A stretch of 64,000 nt of DNA from an uncultured Chthonomonas sp. (GTDB lineage: Bacteria; Armatimonadota; Chthonomonadetes; Chthonomonadales; CAJBBX01), in assembly GCA_903951425.1 (NCBI GenBank), contig CAJBBX010000106.1:1-64000 (forward strand), in the 5' to 3' direction. The translations under genes and the position numbers were made by a program. This document shows, in pieces, positions 29,344-37,351 of this stretch (its first letter is position 1; each line of letters opens with the position of its first letter). The notes below the pieces were generated by a model. It made no database searches, was not told where the DNA came from, and saw only the letters and a list, made by a program, of their open reading frames with translations.

Positions 29344-30180
29344 ATGTCCGGCAAGCGCGTCCGGCAGGCGGTGATCGTGGCGGCGGGCCACGGTAGCCGC
29401 CTGCGGCCCATCACCCGGGCGATCCCCAAGGAGATGCTGCCCATCGGCCGCAAGCCGCTCCTAGAGCACGTGGTGGAGGAGATGCGCGGCGCGGGCATGG
29501 AGCGCATCCTCCTCGTCATCTCGCCGGACAAGGAGATGATCCGCCGCTACTTCGGCGACGGCTCCGAGTGGCGCGTGGAGGTGGAGTACGTCATCCAGCC
29601 CGTCATGCGCGGATTGGGCGACGCGGTGCTCTGCGGCGCGGAGCGGGCCGAGGGCGAGCCCTTCCTGGCGGCCTTCGGCGACTGCACCGTGGGTCCGGGT
29701 TGCGGTCCGGCAGCGCGCCTGTCCGCCGCCCACACGGCCCACGGCTCCATGGGCACAGCGCTCTGCGAGGACGTGCCACCCGAGCGCGTGCGCCACTACG
29801 GAATCCTGGCGCCCGGCCCCGAGGGCTTCGACGACGACGGCAGCTTCCGCGTGGTGGACATGGTGGAGAAGCCCGACCCCGACCGCGCGCCCAGCCGATG
29901 GGCCGTGGCCGCGCGGTGGATCCTGGGCGCCGAAGCGATACCCTACCTGCGCCGCATCCAGCCCAAGGCCAACGGCGAGTGCTGCCTCACGGACGCCGTC
30001 GCCGCCATGGCCGCCGACGGCCTGCCCCTGCGCGGGACGCCGCTGGTGGGTGCGGAGCGGAGGCTCGACATCGGCCGCTGGGAGAGCTACCTTCCCGCCG
30101 CAGCCGTGGCCGCGCTCGACGACGACGAGGCAGGCGACCGCGTGCGGCAGGCCGTCACGGAGCGGCTGGACCGCGGCTGA
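29344..30180 (+). CDS. galU: UTP-glucose-1-phosphate uridylyltransferase-like nucleotidyltransferase
   Basis: 278 residues. The nucleotide-binding start VIVAAGHGSRLRPITRAIPK followed by EMLPIGRKPLLEHVV, then GLGDAVLCGAERA, AAFGDCTVGPG and FRVVDMVEKPDPDRAPS, follow the GalU pattern (GxGxR, KEMLPI, GLGxAV). Such enzymes make UDP-glucose from UTP and glucose 1-phosphate in the cytoplasm. The metal-binding Asp is probably in FGDC. It is tightly linked to the SGNH hydrolase gene (4-nt gap) and ends 3 nt before the convergent glycosidase stop. Another NDP-sugar specificity is possible. Confidence 0.8.
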   Translation: MSGKRVRQAVIVAAGHGSRLRPITRAIPKEMLPIGRKPLLEHVVEEMRGAGMERILLVISPDKEMIRRYFGDGSEWRVEVEYVIQPVMRGLGDAVLCGAERAEGEPFLAAFGDCTVGPGCGPAARLSAAHTAHGSMGTALCEDVPPERVRHYGILAPGPEGFDDDGSFRVVDMVEKPDPDRAPSRWAVAARWILGAEAIPYLRRIQPKANGECCLTDAVAAMAADGLPLRGTPLVGAERRLDIGRWESYLPAAAVAALDDDEAGDRVRQAVTERLDRG

Positions 30181-30183
30181 GCC

Positions 30184-31218
30184 TCAACGCGGAACCAGCA
30201 CCCAGGCGTTGCTGATCAGCCGCCCCGGCTTGCCGCCCACGTAGCGGCCCTGCAGCCAGAAGCCCCGCGAGGCCCCCCCGTCGGTGCAGTAGGCGTCGAC
30301 CGCTCCCAGCGACGCCACAGCTGTTGCCGCAGCCTGCAGCGTGCCGCCGACCACGCCCAGCATCAGGGAACCGTCGCCCTTCACGCCCACGAAGCCGCGC
30401 ATGCCCGCGCCGTTCACCACCTTCGCCTCGGTGAAGCCCTCGGCGCCGGGATCGCAGGCCGCCCGGCCACCGGCCACCAGGCGCGGCCCGCAACCGATGG
30501 CATCGGTGGCCGAAGCCCAGAAGTCCTCGTTCGGGGAGCCGTGATCGATCTCCATCTCCACGCGCGCGCCTTCGCCGAACTTGCGCCACTGCTGCATCTC
30601 GCCGCCCGTAAAGACGATCACGTAGCCGTCATCCGGTATCCGCTCCGGCCCGGTGGAGACCCGTGCCACGACGCTGTGGTCGACCACCACCTGCGATCCG
30701 GCGGCCGGCGTGCTGGGCCGTGCGTAGCGGCTCGTGTAGACGTAGGCGCCGCTGCCGGCGGGTGGCGTGTTCATGCGGTAGGCCCACCAGCGGGCCGGTC
30801 GGCCGCGGGTCTGCGAGACGGAGCCCCAGATGCGAATGCGCAGCCGCTCCATGTGGTAGGAGCCGTCCGGCCCGAAGCCAAGCACCGTGCCCACATCGCC
30901 GATGTGCTCCAGCAGGCCGTCGAGGATCAGGTGGTGCCAGGGCGGCTTCACCGACGAGGAGCTGTACGCATCGAAGTAGCAGCCGTTCACGGCGGCCACG
31001 GCGGCGCGACGCCGGGCGATGGAGGCGAGCTCGGCGGTGGCGCCCACCTTGCCCGACGCGGCGGTCGCCTTCAGGGCGTAGCGCTCCGACGACGCCGTGA
31101 CCATGTGAACCGGCACACCACGAACCTTGCCGCTGAAGGCGCTCAGGCCCTCCGGTGCGCCCGACGCGGCGCCCGCGAAGCCGATCAGCAACCCGACGAC
31201 CAAGAGTGACAAGCGCAT
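30184..31218 (-). CDS. Secreted phosphodiester glycosidase family protein (NAGPA/DUF2233)
   Basis: 344 residues with a signal peptide (LVVGLLIGFAGAASG). Family features are AAVNGCYFDAYS (the conserved N-G-x-x-F), VLGFGPDG, AIGCGPRLVAGG and GAVDAYCTDGGASRGFW, the last being the D-G-G-x-S motif. NAGPA-type proteins cleave sugar-phosphodiester bonds, as the mammalian uncovering enzyme does. GGGGAGG precedes the ATG. It lies 27 nt downstream of the lactonase stop on the same strand, so the two are probably one operon driven from the TATACT box at 32411-32416. It adds another phosphate-related enzyme to the window. Confidence 0.87.
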   Translation of the reverse strand: MRLSLLVVGLLIGFAGAASGAPEGLSAFSGKVRGVPVHMVTASSERYALKATAASGKVGATAELASIARRRAAVAAVNGCYFDAYSSSSVKPPWHHLILDGLLEHIGDVGTVLGFGPDGSYHMERLRIRIWGSVSQTRGRPARWWAYRMNTPPAGSGAYVYTSRYARPSTPAAGSQVVVDHSVVARVSTGPERIPDDGYVIVFTGGEMQQWRKFGEGARVEMEIDHGSPNEDFWASATDAIGCGPRLVAGGRAACDPGAEGFTEAKVVNGAGMRGFVGVKGDGSLMLGVVGGTLQAAATAVASLGAVDAYCTDGGASRGFWLQGRYVGGKPGRLISNAWVLVPR

Positions 31219-31245
31219 CGGAGGCCTCCCCGCCGCGCCCGGCGC

Positions 31246-32373
31246 TTACGGCGCGGTGACGAACCTGACGCAGACGGGCATGGGCACGGACACCGTGACG
31301 CCCGTGGGCGCCGGCACCCCGGTCTGCGGGTCCAACTTGAAGACGACCAGGCTGCTTGAGTCCTGGTTGGCCGCCAGCATCCACTTGCCGGTCGGGTCGA
31401 TGACGAAGTTGCGCGGCGTCTTGCCGCCGGTCGCCACGCGCCCCGCCACCGTCAGCTTGCCCGAGGCCGTGTCCACCTGCATGGCCACCACGGTGTCTTC
31501 GCCCCGGTTGGAGCCGTAGACGAAGCGGCCGTTGGGATGCACGACCACTTCGGCGGTGGTGCTGGCTCCCTTGAAGTCCGCGGCCAGCGTCGGCGCGGAG
31601 CCGAGCTGCGTGAGCGTGCCTGCGTCGGCGTCCCACCGGTACGAGCAGATCGTGTTGCCCATTTCGTTGATGACGAAGGCCATCTTCCCGCCGGGATGCC
31701 AGGCGAGATGGCGCGGCCCGGCGCCGGGTGCGGCCTGCGCGAAGGAGTGCTGCGTGATCCGGCCGCCTGCCGCGTCGAGCTTGTAGGCGATGATCTGATC
31801 GGTCCCCAGGTCGCAGGCCACGGCGTACCGGCCCGTGGGGTCCACGTTGATGGAGTGGGCGTGCGGCCCCTCCTGCCGCTGGGCGTTGGGGCCCGTGCCC
31901 TTGTGCAGCACGGTGCAGGAGGCCGTTGCCAGCCCCTCGCCGCTCACCGGCAACGCCACCAGCGTGCCCGAGCCGTAGTTCGCCGCCATGACGAGCTTGC
32001 CGCCCTTGTCGATGCAGAGGTGGCAGGGGTACGAGCCCGCCGAAGCCTGCTTGTTGAGCAGCTTGAGGGCGCCGTCAGGCTGCCAGGCCAGGGCCGCCAC
32101 AGAGCCCGCGCCGGTTTCGGAGACGGCGTAGAGCCGCTTGCCGTCCGGCGACGCCGCCAGGAACGAAGGGTTCTCCAGCCCGCTGATAGCGCCAGCGGCC
32201 TCCAGCGCGCCGGTCTTGTCGTCCCATCGGTAGAGGAAGATGCCCTGCTCCCGCCCGTTGGTGTAGGTACCCACAGCAACCATTCGCTTGCCCCTCGCTC
32301 CCGTGGACGTGGACGCCGTGGCCGAGGCGGCCAAGGCCGCCAAAAGCGTCAAACTGAACCCAACCGAACGCAT
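31246..32373 (-). CDS. Lactonase family protein (Pgl/YbhE-type seven-bladed propeller), secreted
   Basis: 375 residues. A signal peptide (GFSLTLLAALAASATAS) is followed by propeller blades typical of the 6-phosphogluconolactonase YbhE family: MVAVGTYTNGREQGIFLYR, NPSFLAASPDGKRLYAVSE, AHSINVDPTGRYAVACDLGT, GPRHLAWHPGGKMAFVINE, VHPNGRFVYGSNRGEDT. GAGGAGGA lies 6 nt before the ATG at 32373. Export argues against the cytoplasmic pentose-phosphate step, so the natural lactone is unknown. The first 155 bp of the gene and about 50 bp upstream are repeated at 39585-39791, where only a truncated copy remains. Confidence 0.88.
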   Translation of the reverse strand: MRSVGFSLTLLAALAASATASTSTGARGKRMVAVGTYTNGREQGIFLYRWDDKTGALEAAGAISGLENPSFLAASPDGKRLYAVSETGAGSVAALAWQPDGALKLLNKQASAGSYPCHLCIDKGGKLVMAANYGSGTLVALPVSGEGLATASCTVLHKGTGPNAQRQEGPHAHSINVDPTGRYAVACDLGTDQIIAYKLDAAGGRITQHSFAQAAPGAGPRHLAWHPGGKMAFVINEMGNTICSYRWDADAGTLTQLGSAPTLAADFKGASTTAEVVVHPNGRFVYGSNRGEDTVVAMQVDTASGKLTVAGRVATGGKTPRNFVIDPTGKWMLAANQDSSSLVVFKLDPQTGVPAPTGVTVSVPMPVCVRFVTAP

Positions 32374-32425
32374 AGCCGTCCTCCTCGCGCCCGCCGCGCC
32401 GTGCGGCCTGAGTATAGCAGAGGCG
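32219..32425. repeat. Direct repeat, left copy (lactonase 5' end and promoter)
   Basis: This segment matches 39585-39791 without gaps: the first 89 bp are identical and about 15 mismatches occur in the remaining 118 bp (hand count). It covers the lactonase signal-peptide region, ribosome site and -10 box. The two copies flank a 7.2 kb cassette in the same orientation. Confidence 0.9.
32411..32416 (-). promoter_or_regulatory. -10 box (TATACT) of the lactonase-NAGPA operon
   Basis: On the - strand TATACT lies 37 nt before the lactonase ATG. The corresponding position in the right-hand copy reads TGTACT. No good -35 box is visible. Confidence 0.45.
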
Positions 32426-32501
32426 GGTCGGAGCGGATGATGGGACCGATAGGACCGAGGCGTCGTATTGGTCCCATCGTCCGTACGAGCCGACCGCTGT
32501 C

Positions 32502-32570
32502 GCCAGGGCCTCTTCCGGCTCCTCGACGGGCCGGGGCTCTGCCTGGGGGAGCGCCGCGCCAGCGACGACG
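32502..32570 (-). pseudogene. Remnant of the 3' end of a HEAT-protein gene
   Basis: On the - strand this encodes LPQAEPRPVEEPEEA, nearly the same as LPQAKPRPVEEPEDA at the C-terminus of the HEAT-repeat protein at 39804-40850. The DNA match 32502-32553 with 39822-39873 has only a few mismatches. The stop codon of the intact gene is replaced by a sense codon here and nothing recognisable remains further upstream. Confidence 0.7.
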
Positions 32571-32633
32571 CCAAGATGCGCCGGCTCGGGGCCGGCGGCA
32601 TGCGGGCGTTCGTGGCGTTCGTGGCGTTCGGGC

Positions 32634-34439
32634 CTATGCAGCCGATGCTACCGGATAGAGTTCGCCTATGCCCATGTCGGCCAACGTGCCCCGCACGGCC
32701 TTAAGTAGGGCCTCGACGTCCTGGCGCGACAGTCGACCGATGGTACCGATTCGGAAAGTGTCGACCCGGCTCAGCTTGCCCGCATAGACCGTATAGCCCT
32801 TATCTGCGAGCCGGTCATAGAACTCACGGAAGTTAAACACGGACTCGCTCGGGCTATGGAAGGTGGTGATGATCGTGCTCTGAACCTCGGAACGGAGGTA
32901 GGGTCGGAAGCCGATCTCCTTCATGCCCGCCATCAGGGCTCGATGGTTCTGCCGATACCTGGCCAGGCGACCCTCAACGCCACCTTCCGCGTCCAGCTCG
33001 TCGAGCGCCTGATCAAACGCGAGTAGAACGTGGACCGGCGGAGTGAACCGGAACTGCCCGTCGTCGCTCTCCAGCGCGTGCCACTGGTCGAACAGGTCGA
33101 GGGAGACGCTGCGCGCCTGTCCGAGCGTCTGCATCAGCATGTCCTGGCGCGCGATGATGAACGAGAAACCGGGAACGCCCTCGATGCATTTGTTCGCCGA
33201 CGAGACTAGATAGTCAATGCAGCACTGGTGCAGATCGATGGGGATCGCGCCAAAGCTGCTCATCGCATCGACAATGAAGGTGCAGCCGGCTTCGCGCACC
33301 ACGGGTCCGATCTCCTCGATCGGGTTAAGGATGCCGGTCGTCGTCTCGCAGTGAACCATGGCAACGTGCGTGATCGACCGATCGGCGTCGAGGGCTTCGC
33401 GGACCTCGTCCGCGGTGGGCGTTTGGTCTTCATCGTGTCGGAGTGCGCCGACATCGATCCCGAGCGTGGCCGCGATCTGCACAATGCGCTCGCCGTACGT
33501 GCCGTTGGCCAACACGAGCAGTCGTCCGCTGCATGGTATTGCGGTACCGATCACAGACTCAACGCCGAAAGTGCCGCTGCCCTGCATCAGGACAGACGTG
33601 TATTCGCTCTGTCCTTGCGGGTCCGCAAGGTCCACCAGACGGTGCCGGATGGTGCGGACCCTGTCCACGAACTCGGCGTCGCGCGTCCCAAGGTCTCGGA
33701 GCATGGCTGCTTTCACGGACTGGCTGGTCGTTAGGGGACCCGGAGTGAAGAGCCGGCGGTCCAGCACCAGCGGCGGAAGATCCGCGATGGTGGGGATCAG
33801 GTGTGAGTGCGGGTGGCGCTCCAACTCCTCCTGGGTATGCGACCCTGCCGTTACGCCGATGACCAAGCCGCAGCCCGCCGCCACGCCCTCCAAGAGGTCG
33901 GACGGGGTGTCGCCCACCTTGGCCACAGCACGCGGGTCACGAACGCCGACGAGCCTCATGGCGCGCAGCACCATGTCGGCATGCGGCCGGCCCCGCGCCA
34001 CCTCATCGCTGGTAACGGTGGCGTCAAGCAGACCGCCATACCACCCCAGGCGCTGGATGATCGCGTCGGCTATCGGGCGGCTGAAGCCGGTGCCCAGTGC
34101 CACTTTCACGCCATGCTCTCGGAGCCTTAGGAGCACCGCGGTCGCCCCGGGCACTTCACGGACGCCCGGATCGGTGCGGTAGTACGCCATCATCCGCTGC
34201 AGGAAGTCCTCATGGATCTCCATGGCGCTGGACCCAGGCGCGTCGGACTGCCGTCCGGCATCGCGATCCATCAGACTCGATATGGCAAGCGGTTTGGGCA
34301 TGCCCATCACCGCGTTGACTTCATCCCGTGTCGTCTCCAAACCGGCCGCCAGGAGTGCGCCTGCCAGGCAGCGGTGCACCGCGTCACCGTCGTGCACTGT
34401 GGTTCCGGCCATGTCGAACACCACCAACTCGATGCGCAT
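32634..34439 (-). CDS. phnW: Phosphonatase-like HAD (PhnX) fused to 2-aminoethylphosphonate-pyruvate transaminase (PhnW)
   Basis: 601 residues, two enzymes in one chain. Residues 1-230: phosphonatase-like HAD hydrolase with VVFDMAGTTV (nucleophile Asp9), the cap motif VMGMPKP whose Lys49 sits where PhnX has its Schiff-base lysine, GTGFSR, and KVGDTPSDLLEG (metal-binding acid). Residues about 240-598: PhnW aminotransferase with LFTPGPLTTSQSVK, VLMQGSGTFGVE, VDAMSSFGAIPID and PLP lysine Lys417 in SSANKCIEGVPGF. PhnW turns 2-aminoethylphosphonate and pyruvate into phosphonoacetaldehyde and alanine; PhnX cleaves the C-P bond to acetaldehyde and phosphate. The fusion would place both steps together. 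Start at 34439 preceded by GGGGAGAGG. An upstream array of four 11-bp repeats suggests phosphate control. Confidence 0.93.
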   Translation of the reverse strand: MRIELVVFDMAGTTVHDGDAVHRCLAGALLAAGLETTRDEVNAVMGMPKPLAISSLMDRDAGRQSDAPGSSAMEIHEDFLQRMMAYYRTDPGVREVPGATAVLLRLREHGVKVALGTGFSRPIADAIIQRLGWYGGLLDATVTSDEVARGRPHADMVLRAMRLVGVRDPRAVAKVGDTPSDLLEGVAAGCGLVIGVTAGSHTQEELERHPHSHLIPTIADLPPLVLDRRLFTPGPLTTSQSVKAAMLRDLGTRDAEFVDRVRTIRHRLVDLADPQGQSEYTSVLMQGSGTFGVESVIGTAIPCSGRLLVLANGTYGERIVQIAATLGIDVGALRHDEDQTPTADEVREALDADRSITHVAMVHCETTTGILNPIEEIGPVVREAGCTFIVDAMSSFGAIPIDLHQCCIDYLVSSANKCIEGVPGFSFIIARQDMLMQTLGQARSVSLDLFDQWHALESDDGQFRFTPPVHVLLAFDQALDELDAEGGVEGRLARYRQNHRALMAGMKEIGFRPYLRSEVQSTIITTFHSPSESVFNFREFYDRLADKGYTVYAGKLSRVDTFRIGTIGRLSRQDVEALLKAVRGTLADMGIGELYPVASAA

Positions 34440-34506
34440 TGTTTCGTGCCTCTCCCCGCGTGGGTGAGACGCCAGGCTGCGCCTCCAGCCGTCACGCCTC
34501 GCACCC

Positions 34507-34561
34507 ACGATAGCAGGAGAGCGTTAAGACCAGGTAAGGCCCCCATGAAATCGTGATTAAG
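34507..34561 (-). promoter_or_regulatory. PhoB/PhoP-type direct-repeat promoter of the phnX-phnW gene
   Basis: Reading the - strand, hexamers CTTAAT, TTTCAT, CCTTAC and CTTAAC start at exactly 11-bp steps (+ strand positions 34556, 34545, 34534, 34523). Ten bp further lies TATCGT (34507-34512) as -10 box. The predicted start near 34500 gives a leader of about 60 nt. Confidence 0.8.
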
Positions 34562-34645
34562 TACCCGCATTCATCGCAACCGCGCCTCTGTGCCTGTGGC
34601 CCGGCTTACCGCCCATCGAGTCCCGGCCGCCCGAGATAATCAGCG

Positions 34646-34689
34646 CTTCACCTAACGGTAACCACCCCTTAATCCCCATCTGTCACCCT
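34646..34689 (+). promoter_or_regulatory. PhoB/PhoP-type repeat array before the prepilin/phosphatase operon
   Basis: CTTCAC (34646), GGTAAC (34657) and CTTAAT (34668) are spaced exactly 11 bp; ten bp after the last comes CACCCT (34684-34689), a weak -10. A further CTGTCA, the classical E. coli Pho hexamer, lies at 34680. It is divergent from and adjacent to the phnX-phnW array. Confidence 0.55.
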
Positions 34690-34780
34690 CATTTCCGCTC
34701 CGTCTGAGAGTCCCGAAGCCACAGGCGTGCGCCGCTACCGGATTCCTCGGGCAGCACGGCGCTGGAAAGGTGAACACGCA

Positions 34781-35590
34781 ATGAGCCGACAACAGTCCCG
34801 GCACGGCTTCACCCTGATCGAGCTGCTCGTGGTGATCGCGATCATCGCGGTTCTGGCAGCGATCCTCTTCCCGGTATTCGCACAGGCAAGAGAGTCCGCA
34901 CGCAAGGCGACCTGCCTCTCCCACGAGAAGGAGATCGGCACCGCCATCATGATGTATGTGAACGACTACGACGAGATGTACCCGATGGGCTACTACTATG
35001 AGCTGGGCGGCGCCACCGCGGGCCGCCGCGACCAGTGGTGCTACAACATCCAGCCCTACGTCAAGAACAACGCGATCTTCAAGTGCCTGACGGACTTCAT
35101 TCCGACCCCGCCGGCGTCCAGCTCCGGGTACATGGATCTGACCGTACCGGCGTTGAGCTACATCCCGAACTATGCCATCATGCCCGCGCATGACGGCGGT
35201 ACGGTCAACATGGCCTCCGTCGGAACGCCCGCCAGCGTGATTATCATCGCCGAGAAGCAGTACAAGATCGGCGCCAAAACCCTCAAGAGCTACGCCGGGA
35301 CATCCGGCTTCGTGCCGGACACTCCGAACAGCAACCCCTACTGCCGGGCGACCGTGGCCGGAGTCAAGGGCGCCATCGCCCGCCCGAGCGACAGCAACTA
35401 CAAGCTGACCCGTGTGGCTTTCTACCGGCACATGGAAGGCTCTAACTTCATCTTCTGCGACGGCCACGTGAAGTACCACAAGCTCGAGCAGACCCTGGGC
35501 AACAACTTCCTCTGGGGGGAGAAGTATTACGCGGGCAGCGGCACGCTGCTGGACGACGCGACCTGCGCGGGTCTCCTGCCGCCGTACTAG
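34781..35590 (+). CDS. Prepilin-like protein with H-x9-DG domain
   Basis: 269 residues. A short basic leader ends in RHG and is followed by [20 protein letters not shown], the type IV prepilin cleavage and membrane segment, then [20 protein letters not shown]. The secreted part contains MMYVNDYDEMYP and, near the end, H-x9-DG (HMEGSNFIFCDGH). These proteins are cleaved at G/F by prepilin peptidase and may build pseudopili or stay membrane-anchored; their role is unknown. GGAAAGGTGA lies upstream of the ATG at 34781. First gene of a likely four-gene operon headed by an 11-bp repeat array. No pilus assembly gene is in the window. Confidence 0.9.
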   Translation: MSRQQSRHGFTLIELLVVIAIIAVLAAILFPVFAQARESARKATCLSHEKEIGTAIMMYVNDYDEMYPMGYYYELGGATAGRRDQWCYNIQPYVKNNAIFKCLTDFIPTPPASSSGYMDLTVPALSYIPNYAIMPAHDGGTVNMASVGTPASVIIIAEKQYKIGAKTLKSYAGTSGFVPDTPNSNPYCRATVAGVKGAIARPSDSNYKLTRVAFYRHMEGSNFIFCDGHVKYHKLEQTLGNNFLWGEKYYAGSGTLLDDATCAGLLPPY

Positions 35591-35613
35591 CTCCGCGTCC
35601 GGTCCCACGCACA

Positions 35614-35637
35614 GGCGCCGGCCATCTGGCCGGCGCC
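35614..35637 (+). terminator. Hairpin between first and second operon genes
   Basis: A perfect 10-bp GC stem with a 4-nt loop and no T-tract. It may stabilise the upstream mRNA or attenuate read-through into the next gene. Confidence 0.45.
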
Positions 35638-35665
35638 ACTTCGCCCCCCCCAAAGGAACTCACTC

Positions 35666-37246
35666 ATGCGCTTCCTCCGCTCCGCACTGGTGGCGGTCGG
35701 CTTGGCGCTCGTCGCGGGCCCAGGCAACGCTGCGGGACTTGCGGTGCGCGGCTGGCTCATCCACACACCGGACAGAGCCTACATCGACCGCGTCCTTGCT
35801 GCGGCGCCCTCCTACGGCATCAATCACCTGGACATCTCGCACAGCTTCGTCGCCAACATCGACGAAATACTCGAGCGCCCCGGTCTGGCCGACCTAGTCG
35901 AGCAGACCGCACGACGGGCGAAGCGTCTGGGCATCGAGTCGTATGTCTGGTCGCACGAGCTGAACACCCGCAACCATGATCTGGTTCTGGACCCTTCGCA
36001 GCCGGACGGCAAGGCGTTCTGGGATTCGAGAAAGACTGAGTACCGGCGCGCGCTTCGGCGCTGTCCCTCCGTGGCAGGCGTTGTGCTCATGTTCGGTTCG
36101 TGCCCGACCGAAGTTTGGGATGCCCGGATCACCGACCCTTACTGGAACAGCCTGACCTGGGGCGCCAGAATCCGATTTGTTACGCATGTGGTGCAGTCTG
36201 TCGTGTCCAAAGAGATGGGCCGAGGCCTGTGGGTCCGCGACTTCAACCACAGCCCGAAGCAGCTGCATGCGCTGGTTGATGGGCTTCGTGACTTCCCGGG
36301 AATCACGGTCTACTCCAAGTCCGAACCGCAGGACTTCCAGCTCTTCTATCCGCACTCCTTCTCGATCGGGGCGTATGGCCGGACCCCTCAGGTGCTGGAA
36401 CTGGACCTGAACGGGGAGTACTGGGGGCAGTCCGTTGTGCCCGTCTCTCTCGTACGCTACCTCCGATATCGCGTCGGCTACGGCGTCCGCAAGGGTGTGG
36501 TCGGGGCGGTCGGGCGCATTGACACATCCTGGAACCGGGCGCTAGGGACGCCTTCCGAGATCAACCTGTACGCCTGCAGCCGGTTGATGGCCGACCCCTC
36601 AGCGAGCGAGCAGTCGATCTACGATGGATGGCTGAGCCGTCGGTACAAGCTGAAGCCCGGATCCGCCGCCGCGCGCCAGCTGCAGACCATCCTGGCCCGC
36701 AGCCTGGAGTTTGCCAAGTCCACCTATTACACCCGTGGGTTCTGGACCCCAAAGGACCAGTCCGCCATGCCGGAGTCCATGCGCGAGATCACGGGCTGCA
36801 TCGCGGGCAAGAGCACCTGCCTCTGGGATCCGGCGGCGAGGGTGACCGAAGACATGCTGCGCAACCCGGATGGGAACACCGTTGCCGCCATCCTGGCCGA
36901 GAAGGCCGCGGGGATCGCGGCGGCGGACCGCAACTGCCGGGAGTTTGCGCCGCTCCGGTCCTCGCTCCGTGCGCTCGACTACGACGACCTTAGCCGGCGA
37001 CTCGCTCTCGCGGCTCAGGTCGCGCGCATCTACCGATCCGTCGCCAATGCCTACTGGGGCGCCCGCCTGGTACAGGTCGGACGCGCGCCCGACGGAGCGA
37101 TCGGTCAGGTAAAGGCCGCGGCAGACGATCTGGACGGCTGGGCGGGTCTGATCGAGGACGGCGAGATTGCGCTGCCTCGTCCCCAGACACAAGCGCGAGA
37201 CCTGCGGACGTTCGCGGAGGAAGTCCGCAAGGCCACACCGCAGTAG
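35666..37246 (+). CDS. Secreted protein distantly resembling GH67 alpha-glucuronidase
   Basis: 526 residues with a signal peptide (SALVAVGLALVAGPGNAA). The body looks like a TIM barrel followed by a helical domain: YGINHLDISHSFVANIDEIL, VAGVVLMFGSCPTEVW, GLWVRDFNHSPKQL, then YSKSEPQDFQLFYPHS and VLELDLNGEYWGQ, which recall the segments NGPIDFQPREP and QITQEYLGQ of GH67 enzymes. The catalytic acids cannot be assigned by eye and the similarity is distant. AAAGGAA lies 8 nt before the ATG. It sits between a prepilin-like gene and a phosphatase-like gene on the same strand and probably shares their promoter. A glycosidase role is inference. Confidence 0.6.
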   Translation: MRFLRSALVAVGLALVAGPGNAAGLAVRGWLIHTPDRAYIDRVLAAAPSYGINHLDISHSFVANIDEILERPGLADLVEQTARRAKRLGIESYVWSHELNTRNHDLVLDPSQPDGKAFWDSRKTEYRRALRRCPSVAGVVLMFGSCPTEVWDARITDPYWNSLTWGARIRFVTHVVQSVVSKEMGRGLWVRDFNHSPKQLHALVDGLRDFPGITVYSKSEPQDFQLFYPHSFSIGAYGRTPQVLELDLNGEYWGQSVVPVSLVRYLRYRVGYGVRKGVVGAVGRIDTSWNRALGTPSEINLYACSRLMADPSASEQSIYDGWLSRRYKLKPGSAAARQLQTILARSLEFAKSTYYTRGFWTPKDQSAMPESMREITGCIAGKSTCLWDPAARVTEDMLRNPDGNTVAAILAEKAAGIAAADRNCREFAPLRSSLRALDYDDLSRRLALAAQVARIYRSVANAYWGARLVQVGRAPDGAIGQVKAAADDLDGWAGLIEDGEIALPRPQTQARDLRTFAEEVRKATPQ

Positions 37247-37351
37247 GCTCGATCGGCGCAGAGGGGCTCGGCGAGGATCCACCGGTCCTTGCCAATATCG
37301 TGTAACACCCAGAAGGGCGCTCAATGCGCATTCGGTTACGAAAGGACCTTT

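Noticed and set aside
32604-32630. Short tandem repeat of GTGGCGTTC
   Set aside because: About three copies only, in decayed DNA beside the cassette edge; no sign of a larger repeat array or CRISPR.
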